Shown in pieces: positions 8,406 to 14,500 of a stretch of DNA of 35,351 nucleotides. The stretch is taken from contig DJPE01000051.1 in the NCBI GenBank assembly GCA_002439705.1, positions 1-35,351 of the forward strand, written 5' to 3'. Each line of letters starts with the position of its first letter. The first letter of the stretch is position 1. The position numbers and the translations under genes were made by a program. Below the pieces are notes generated by a model. That model did no database searches. It was given only the letters and a program-made list of their open reading frames with translations, and was not told the DNA's origin. Origin of the DNA: Christensenella sp. UBA6420. Its GTDB lineage: Bacteria; Bacillota; Clostridia; Christensenellales; DTU072.

Positions 8406-8435
8406 ATTATAGCATATTAAATAAATTTTTTTCAA
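8406..8435 (-). promoter_or_regulatory. Promoter upstream of the GH2-like gene
   Basis: TTGAAA (8435-8430), an 18-base spacer and a perfect TATAAT (8411-8406) on the minus strand. It is the only strong promoter seen upstream of the GH2-like gene. Confidence 0.75.
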
Positions 8436-8484
8436 TACTTTTTTCGCGATAATTTCAAAAAGATTATAAAAAATCAATATTTTG

Positions 8485-8524
8485 TCGTCGCAAGGCCAGT
8501 CAAATTCCGTTGCCCTTGCGACGA
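8485..8524 (-). terminator. Terminator-like hairpin after folT
   Basis: TCGTCGCAAGG and CCTTGCGACGA form an 11-bp perfect stem around an 18-base loop, 57 bases past the folT stop. On the minus strand it is followed by a short AT-rich stretch and then six T bases, so it is a loose match to an intrinsic terminator. Confidence 0.55.
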
Positions 8525-8581
8525 GCAGATTATTCGTATTCTTATAGAAATTGTTTTATCGGTAGCATAAGCTACAAATAA

Positions 8582-9214
8582 CTATACATTAACTATCTTT
8601 TTCATCGGATACAGCATCAGTATAATAATTGCTGCGTTTATTGTCCAAATTATTGTTTGTTTCGGCATTCTTAACATAAATACCGCTTCGAGCGTTCTGC
8701 CGACGCCCTTAAAGTAGAACAGATACAAGCCGATAGTATTAAGGGTGGTGCAGACGCCGTAGACTAAAATTACGCTTACTATTCCGGCGATGAGATACGA
8801 TTTTTTCAAACGGGATTTATTAAAGAGTCTGAATACCACTCCGGGGATAAGTCCCATTAACCCGCTCGCCGCGAGAATAATCGGGTTAAGGTCGCCTTTG
8901 GGCGCAATCCAGCATCCGAGCAAATCTCCCGCGAGCCCGGTGATAAGTCCCGGCAGCGGACCGAGTAACGCTCCCGCGAAAAAGTCGGGGATATAGGTAA
9001 GAGACAAAGCAAACGCTCCCCCCGCTCCGACGAACAGCGTATAGATATTAGCTATCGCGCTCAGCGCCGTAAATACCGCCGTATAACACAAAATCTTTAT
9101 AGGCAAAGATTTTCTTTTCTTTTCGTGCTTTTCCGCGGTTTCGTCGAAACGAGCGTTTTCTTTCGATACGATTCCGTTCTCGCTCTTGGAACCGTTTGCG
9201 TTTTCTTTTGACAT
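8582..9214 (-). CDS. folT: ECF transporter S component, folate type
   Basis: This is a 210-residue integral membrane protein with about six hydrophobic segments after a charged N-terminal tail of some 36 residues. It fits the folate-specific substrate-binding (S) component of energy-coupling factor transporters: LSLTYIPDFFAGALLGPLPG followed by a glycine-rich GDLLGCWIAPKGDLNP, and a basic MPKQT segment near the end. S components capture the vitamin at the membrane and hand it to a shared EcfA/A'/T module, which is not encoded in this window. Specificity for folate is supported less by the protein than by the THF riboswitch directly upstream. The ribosome site GGAGG (9227-9223) stands 8 bases before the ATG and lies in the riboswitch expression platform. 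Confidence 0.9.
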   Translation of the reverse strand: MSKENANGSKSENGIVSKENARFDETAEKHEKKRKSLPIKILCYTAVFTALSAIANIYTLFVGAGGAFALSLTYIPDFFAGALLGPLPGLITGLAGDLLGCWIAPKGDLNPIILAASGLMGLIPGVVFRLFNKSRLKKSYLIAGIVSVILVYGVCTTLNTIGLYLFYFKGVGRTLEAVFMLRMPKQTIIWTINAAIIILMLYPMKKIVNV

Positions 9215-9218
9215 AAAA

Positions 9219-9270
9219 AAGACCTCCCGATATTAAGGAGAGTCCGCAGAAACTTATTTATATAAATAAA
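9219..9270 (-). promoter_or_regulatory. Expression platform of the THF riboswitch
   Basis: After the aptamer the minus strand has a near-perfect AT palindrome (TTATTTATATAAATAA core, 9253-9268), then GACTCTCC, a short loop, and GGGAGGTC. The last two can pair imperfectly and would bury the GGAGG ribosome site; six T bases follow. Control could therefore be translational, or by termination at the same hairpin. Confidence 0.6.
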
Positions 9271-9275
9271 CTTGT

Positions 9276-9373
9276 CGCATACGGATGCGGAAAACGACCG
9301 CAGGAATTTTTCCTTTCGTCCACAGTCAACATCCCGTTCCGTGGCACTTAACGCCGTTTACCTACTCAGCTTA
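9276..9373 (-). ncRNA. Tetrahydrofolate (THF) riboswitch aptamer
   Basis: On the minus strand the conserved THF elements appear in order: GAGTAG (near 9367), GCGTTAAGTG (near 9350), a stem CCAC...GTGG enclosing GGGATGTTG, then GGACGAAAGG with hairpin AGGAA/TTCCT, and finally CGGTCGTTTTCCGCATCCG. Order, spacing and the invariant GTTAAGTG and GCATCCG blocks match the folT-associated aptamer that binds reduced folates. The outer P1 stem is weaker than usual by eye. The predicted transcription start falls right at the aptamer's 5' end. Confidence 0.9.
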
Positions 9374-9379
9374 GTTATT

Positions 9380-9408
9380 ATCTTACGCTTTTATAACTTC
9401 AAAGTCAA
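9380..9408 (-). promoter_or_regulatory. Promoter of the riboswitch-folT transcript
   Basis: TTGACT (9408-9403), 17-base spacer, TAAGAT (9385-9380). The start would fall near 9373, at the first base of the THF aptamer. Confidence 0.75.
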
Positions 9409-9500
9409 GCAAACTCGTTTATTTACGCCGCGGAAATAAAAATAAAACGCATCTTTTGCTCCTTATCATACCCGTTTATTTTATTACATATATTTTCGAT

Positions 9501-11015
9501 ATGAGAAAAAAGAAATTGTTTGCTTCCGTCGCGACGGTGACGGTATTCGGCGTGTTCACGAGAATAATAAGTTTCGTCTTCAAAATCTACCTGTCGAGAA
9601 CTCTCGGCGCGGAAGCCATCGGCTTATATCAAATGGCTCTGAGCGTATTTTTCCTGTTCGCTTCGATTTCGGCAAGCGGCATACCGCTCGTACTTAGCAG
9701 AAAAACCGCAGAAACTATCGCCGTGGAAGAACGAACGGATTATAATCTCGTAACTTCCGCTCTTGTATTGGGGACGATAATTTCTCTGTCATGCGTACTC
9801 GTGCTTACCCTTACGAGAAACTACTTAGGCTTTCTGTTTTCCGAGCCTGCCGCTCTTCCCGTCTTCCTGGTAACGATCCCGGCTCTTTTGTCCACGACGA
9901 TATATTCCGTCATAAGGGGTTTTTTCTGGGGCAAAAAAGAATTCACCGCCTTTTCAACTACCGAAACGATAGAAGAAATCCTGCGTATTCTTTTCAGCGT
10001 TATTTTCATAAGCGGCGTTATCGGCGGCGTTTACGGGGCGTATGCGGTAGCTCTCGCTTTCACGGCGAGCGACCTTTTTATTGCGATAATACTCTTTGTT
10101 ATGTACTTCGCGAAAGGCGGCAAAATAACTAAACCGTCGGCTATAAAAAAGATACTCCTTCCGTCTTTGCCCGTCACGGCGATGAGAATGTTCTCTTCCC
10201 TTATAGGCACTCTTATAGCCTTTATTCTGCCGGCTCGATTGCTTTCTTTCGGCATGACTGCAGCGGAAGCTACGGCAGCATACGGGCGTATTTCCGGCAT
10301 GGCTAACCCCTTGCTGCTTGCTCCGAACGCCGTTATCGCAAGCCTTACCATCGTCCTTATTCCCGAAATGAGCGCAAACGGAGCGAAGAAAGAATATAGC
10401 TTACTAAACCGTCACTTAAACAACGGCATTAACTTTTCTTTTCTCGTGAGCGGACTGTTTATGGTGGCGTACATAGCTCTCGGCAAGGAAATAACGACTT
10501 TCCTATACGCCGACTCGCAAAGCGGCGAATACCTGCAATACGCAGCGTATATAATGCTCCCTATGTGCCTGTCGCAGCTTACGCAGTCGGCACTTAATTC
10601 AATAGGTAAAGAAATGACTTCCTTTATAAACTACATCGTCGGCAACGTTGGAATGATTATTTTAGTCTGTATCCTTCCTGAGTATATCGGAATATACTCC
10701 GTCGCAGTAGCCACTTTCTTCTCGCTCGTAACGACTTCGGTACTGAATGTTTATTCATTAAAAAAGAACGTGAACTTCTCTTTCGGATTTATAAAGTACC
10801 TCGTTATGGTCACGCTGTTTATATTCCCGTCTGCGTTTATGTCAGACTGCCTGTACTCTTTTTTCGGCTCGAAAATCCCTACCGTAGCGTTATTTGCGGC
10901 GGCGTTCGGCGGTGTGTCTTCTTATTGCCTTTTATGCCTGTGTACGGACTTGGTGGACGTAAAAGGCTTCATAAAACTCCGCAAAATAAAAAATTGCCCG
11001 TCCAAAGCGTCGTAA
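9501..11015 (+). CDS. spoVB: SpoVB-like MOP-family flippase (polysaccharide biosynthesis protein)
   Basis: The start is placed at the ATG at 9501 (MRKKKLFASVATV); an upstream in-frame TTG at 9456 would add 15 hydrophobic residues. The product has 504 residues with about 12-14 membrane segments. It shows the N-terminal signature of the SpoVB/MurJ/MATE-like superfamily: FTRIISFVFKIYLSRTLGAEAIGLYQMALSVFFLFASISASGIPLVLSR. Such proteins move lipid-linked peptidoglycan or polysaccharide precursors across the membrane; SpoVB acts in spore cortex synthesis. That fits a spore-forming Clostridia lineage, but vegetative relatives are hard to tell apart by eye. No ribosome site and no convincing promoter were seen before the ATG. 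It is divergent from folT and ends at the edge of the hairpin array. Confidence 0.85.
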   Translation: MRKKKLFASVATVTVFGVFTRIISFVFKIYLSRTLGAEAIGLYQMALSVFFLFASISASGIPLVLSRKTAETIAVEERTDYNLVTSALVLGTIISLSCVLVLTLTRNYLGFLFSEPAALPVFLVTIPALLSTTIYSVIRGFFWGKKEFTAFSTTETIEEILRILFSVIFISGVIGGVYGAYAVALAFTASDLFIAIILFVMYFAKGGKITKPSAIKKILLPSLPVTAMRMFSSLIGTLIAFILPARLLSFGMTAAEATAAYGRISGMANPLLLAPNAVIASLTIVLIPEMSANGAKKEYSLLNRHLNNGINFSFLVSGLFMVAYIALGKEITTFLYADSQSGEYLQYAAYIMLPMCLSQLTQSALNSIGKEMTSFINYIVGNVGMIILVCILPEYIGIYSVAVATFFSLVTTSVLNVYSLKKNVNFSFGFIKYLVMVTLFIFPSAFMSDCLYSFFGSKIPTVALFAAAFGGVSSYCLLCLCTDLVDVKGFIKLRKIKNCPSKAS

Positions 11016-11025
11016 ACGCTGTTTT

Positions 11026-11260
11026 CCACTGCGTGGAGTTAATTGCCAAACGGAGTTTGGCGTTAAATGCCCTAACGGGCGTTAATTGCCACTTGCGTGG
11101 CGTTAATTTCCAAAGCCATTGCTTTGGAGTTATGGATATAGTTTTAAAGTTAATTGCCCTTGCGGGCGTGAATTGCCACTGCGTGGCGTTAATTTCCACT
11201 CCTTACGGAGCGGAGTTAATTACCCTTACGGGTGTTAATTGCCAAAATAAAAGATTTCGG
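11026..11260 (+). repeat. Hairpin array 1: small palindromes with a GTTAATTG linker
   Basis: Nine or ten short hairpins follow one another, each separated by a 7-9 base linker of the form GTTAATTG (variants GTTAAATG, GTGAATTG, GTTAATTT, GTTAATTA). Hairpins: CCAC-TGC-GTGG (11026-11036), CCAAAC-GGA-GTTTGG (11046-11060), GCCC-TAAC-GGGC (11069-11080), CCAC-TTGC-GTGG (11089-11100), CCAAAGC-CATT-GCTTTGG (11110-11127), GCCC-TTGC-GGGC (11156-11167), CCAC-TGC-GTGG (11176-11186), CCACTCC-TTAC-GGAGCGG (11196-11213, one mismatch) and CCC-TTAC-GGG (11223-11232). A decayed last unit follows (11242-11260). Stem sequences differ, but palindromy is kept and every stem starts CC and ends GG. Confidence 0.9.
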
Positions 11261-11261
11261 C

Positions 11262-11319
11262 GTTAAGGATAATCAATAAAACAATAAAATATTTTCTTCT
11301 CTTAAATATTATCCTTAAC
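11262..11319. repeat. 12-bp inverted repeat around a 34-bp AT-rich core, joining arrays 1 and 2
   Basis: GTTAAGGATAAT (11262-11273) and its perfect inverse ATTATCCTTAAC (11308-11319) flank a 34-base AT-rich core. Each copy is the terminal motif of the array beside it, so the two arrays point towards the core. Confidence 0.9.
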
Positions 11320-11320
11320 T

Positions 11321-11467
11321 CAAAACCTTGGTTTTGAACTTCACTATCGCTTGCGATAACTTCACTGCCTGCGGCAACTTCACTCAAAGTGTAACTTTGA
11401 ACTTCACTAAACTTACCATAACGCCAAAGCAACAACTTTGGGAATTACCGCCGAGTTAACGGCTCGG
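11321..11467 (-). repeat. Hairpin array 2: small palindromes with an AGTGAAGTT linker
   Basis: Four palindromes are each followed on the plus strand by an exact AACTTCACT (AGTGAAGTT on the minus strand): CAAAACC-TT-GGTTTTG (11321-11336), ATCGC-TT-GCGAT (11346-11357), GCC-TGC-GGC (11367-11375) and CAAAGT-GTA-ACTTTG (11385-11399). Linkers are at 11337, 11358, 11376 and 11400. Two looser units lie further out: CCAAAG...CTTTGG (11424-11441) and GCCGAG...CTCGGC (11450-11468). Read on the minus strand the array ends in GTTAAGGATAAT at 11319-11308. Confidence 0.9.
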
Positions 11468-11470
11468 CAA

Positions 11471-11502
11471 AAAAAAAGAGCGTCAGCAGACGCTCTTTTT
11501 TT
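11471..11502. terminator. Strong bidirectional terminator
   Basis: An A-run, GAGCGTC (11478-11484), loop AGCA, GACGCTC (11489-11495), then seven T bases. It ends the 1715-residue lipoprotein gene on the minus strand and can also stop leftward-facing plus-strand transcripts. Confidence 0.9.
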
Positions 11503-11515
11503 ATTTCAGGAAGAT

Positions 11516-14500
11516 TTATTTTTTCTTCTTGTAGTTAGGTTTTTTATAATTACCTTTGCCCTTTTTCACGACTCTCTGAGTGTAAACGGGTTTTACTACG
11601 TCGGAATATTCTTCGTCTTCTTCGACGTCCACTTTTTCTACGGACGGCGTTTCTACGACTTTGATTTCCTTAGCGGGATTAGCCACGTTTTCGCCGACTA
11701 CTTCTTTAGGATGTTTCTTCTTCCAACGTCTTACGATAACTACGACTACGACCACTATGATAGCTACCGCAATAACTATCGAAGAGATAAGCAACCATGC
11801 GTCGCCCCTGTCCCAAATGCTGGTCTTGTTGTCGTCGGTATTGTTGTCGTCGTTGTTATCGTCGTCATCGTCTATGGTCGCGTCTTCGGCGTAGCTGTAT
11901 ACTTTCGTGTTCGCCTTCAATTGTCCGTCTTCGTCGAGAGCTTCGTAAGCGGCCCTAGCGGCGGTGAAGTCGGCTTCGGTAACGGTAGTAAGTTCTACCT
12001 GGTCGATTACCATCATACCCATAAGGAGCTGTTTCGTTCCCGTGGTGTCTTTTTCGTCTTCGTTAGCGCCGAGATAGAACGCCCATTTAGCGGAAGAAGA
12101 AGAGCTGCTCGGATTATAGATATAGAGAGTATAGGTCTTTTCTTCATAGCTGTTTATAAGAATGGACTGATACTTATCGGTGGAGCTGTTCTGCATAAAT
12201 CTGAATTCTGCGTTTACTCCGTCGGTAGAGTAGGTCTTCGTATCGTCGTCGCCCTTAACTTCCTTAGCGAGTAAGGTCTTTGCGTTGAAGCTAAGTTTAT
12301 AGTAGGACTTGGACGAAATCGTGGAAGAACTCGTCGTGGTGTAAGACTGTCCGAACGGTACTTTGTTGCTCATGACGAGACTGTTGTAACCGGACATCGT
12401 GATAAATTCTCTTATGTCGAAGTTTTCGGGCATAAACTGTTCGAACACGTTGTCGTAGCCGGGATTTTCGGAGTCGGTGCTTTCGTTCTTGTAGAGCATT
12501 TCCAACTTTTCTATATCGGAAGAGTTATTGTATACGCCGTAGAGTCTGTCGCTTTCGGTAGTTCCCGTAGCGTCGGTAGCTTTGCTCCAGTCGTAGTTGT
12601 TGGGCGTGTTACCTAAGTTGTAACCGTCTTTGCCTTCTTCAACGGTATTTTCGGTGAAGGAGTCGAAGGAGTCTACGGTATAAACGAGATTTCTTATAGC
12701 GTACTTATTGTTGTTGTAGAGATACTCGAAGTCGTGCATTTTTACGGTGCCGTCTTCGTTGTATTCGCCCTTTTCGAGTTCGTCGTTATATTCTTTTTCT
12801 TCCACTTCGAGAACTCTTACCGCGTCGAAATAAACGGTACCTGCGGACAGGTCTGCGTCGTTATAAGTAGCGGTAGCTTTCTTCACGAGATCGCTGGTCT
12901 TAGTGGTCTTCGTCGCGTACGGATTACCTAAGGATAATTCGAGCTTGAAGCTGCTGGAAGACGCACCGGTCTTAATGTAGAAGCAGTACTGAGTCCACGC
13001 TCCGTTCGTGTCGATTTCGGTGTATCCGACGTAGTTGTCACCGACGTCTGCGGTAAGAACCTTGCTTATATTGCTTACGGTAACGGCAGCCTTAGCTCCG
13101 TCTACGGTCTTGACCCATACTGATACGAGATAATACTTGTCTGCACTGAGAGTCTTGGAAGAAGAAGTCATGCTTATTCCTACGCCGTAGTTGCTCTTAA
13201 TCATCAATACGGTATCGTACGGACTCTTATAGTCGGAATCTGCGAACAACGTGCCGTCGTTAGCGATAGTTCCCGCTTTGATTTCTTTCTTTCCTTCTAC
13301 TTCTTCGGCTTCGGTGACGAGCACGTTACCTTCAGAGTCGGAGGCTCTTACGCCTACGGTCTTATACGCACTGTACGCGCCGACTGCTTTTTCGCTTACG
13401 CCCCTTACTCTGAACGAAGTGTTTCTTACGTTGGTCATATCGACGTCAAAGAAATATTCCGTCTTGCCGTCTTCTACCGCAATAAGTTTGTATAGTCTTT
13501 CTACGCTCTTGGCTTCGGAACCTTCTCCTTCAAGGAAGCGCGCATATACTTCGTAATAGGTAGGATCGGTGGTGTTGCCTTCGCCGTCTACGCCCACTAC
13601 GGAATTCCATTTTAAGGTGTAATTGTTTTCGCTGTTCTTTACGGTGTTGAGTTCGACCTGGTTGAAGGTGTTTTCTTTGGCGGTGCCTTTCGTCCAGCTC
13701 GAAGTGGTAGCCACGCCGACAAGTTTACCGTCTTCGCCGAATTCTTTATCGTCGGTGGAAGCGTAGTCTATGGAAGAGAAGCTTCCGTTGGTTACGCTTT
13801 CGCTTGCGGTAGCGGTGTTCGCGAAAGAGTAGGACTTAACTTCGTCGCCGCTCTTCGTGGAAGCGTTGTATTCGCTGTATTTTATTTCGGTGCAGTTAGC
13901 TACGGCGAGATAAACGTTACCTTTAACGTAGTTACTCGTGTCGAAACGGCTTCCGCTACCCATAGTGATTTGTAATCCGACGTAGTTGGCTTCCATCGCG
14001 TCGCCCATGATATAGAAAGCGATTTCTTTCCATTTTTCCGAATTAAATCCGCTTATGCTGGATACGCTTGCCTTTTCTTCGTCGTCATCGGAGCCACCCA
14101 TAAGATTAATGGTTACGCCCTTGCCGTCTTCGATGTCTTCGGTCTTGACGAGGATAGCGAATCTGTATGCCTTGTTCGGCAAAATTTTAATATCGTTTTC
14201 GTGGTTTGCTCCCGCCTTGCTGGTCAAAACGGACGCGGTGGCTGCGGTGTGCTTATAAATAAGTTCTCTCAGTCTTACGGTGTTTCCGTCTACTACGATA
14301 GGGTCTATATCGCTTACTTCGGAAGAAGCAAGTTCGATTTTACTGCTGTCGTCGGAAGCCTGAGTATCCTTGTCGGCGAGTTCGTATTCCCAGTAAGAAG
14401 CGGTGTCTTCGTCGTTGATGAGTCCGCCGAATTCAAGGTCGCCTACGCTGGACAAGGGAGAAAGAACCTGCCACGACTTGCCTGCGGCTATATCGCTTTC

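Noticed and set aside
8178..8420. 80-codon plus-strand frame in the leader of the GH2-like gene
   Set aside because: It lacks a ribosome site and overlaps the promoter of the opposite gene; its basic, arginine-rich translation looks like chance.
11026..11467. Hairpin arrays as CRISPR or as an integron attC array
   Set aside because: The constant parts are only 7-9 bases and the variable parts are palindromic, not unique spacers. There are no cas genes, no integrase, and the GTTRRRY/RYYYAAC core pairs of attC sites do not recur in the right pairing.
11438..12274. Long plus-strand open frames across the giant lipoprotein gene (also 14201-15331)
   Set aside because: They are antisense to a coherent 1715-residue protein with signal peptide and repeated modules, and they read as hydrophobic, aromatic-rich shadow translations.
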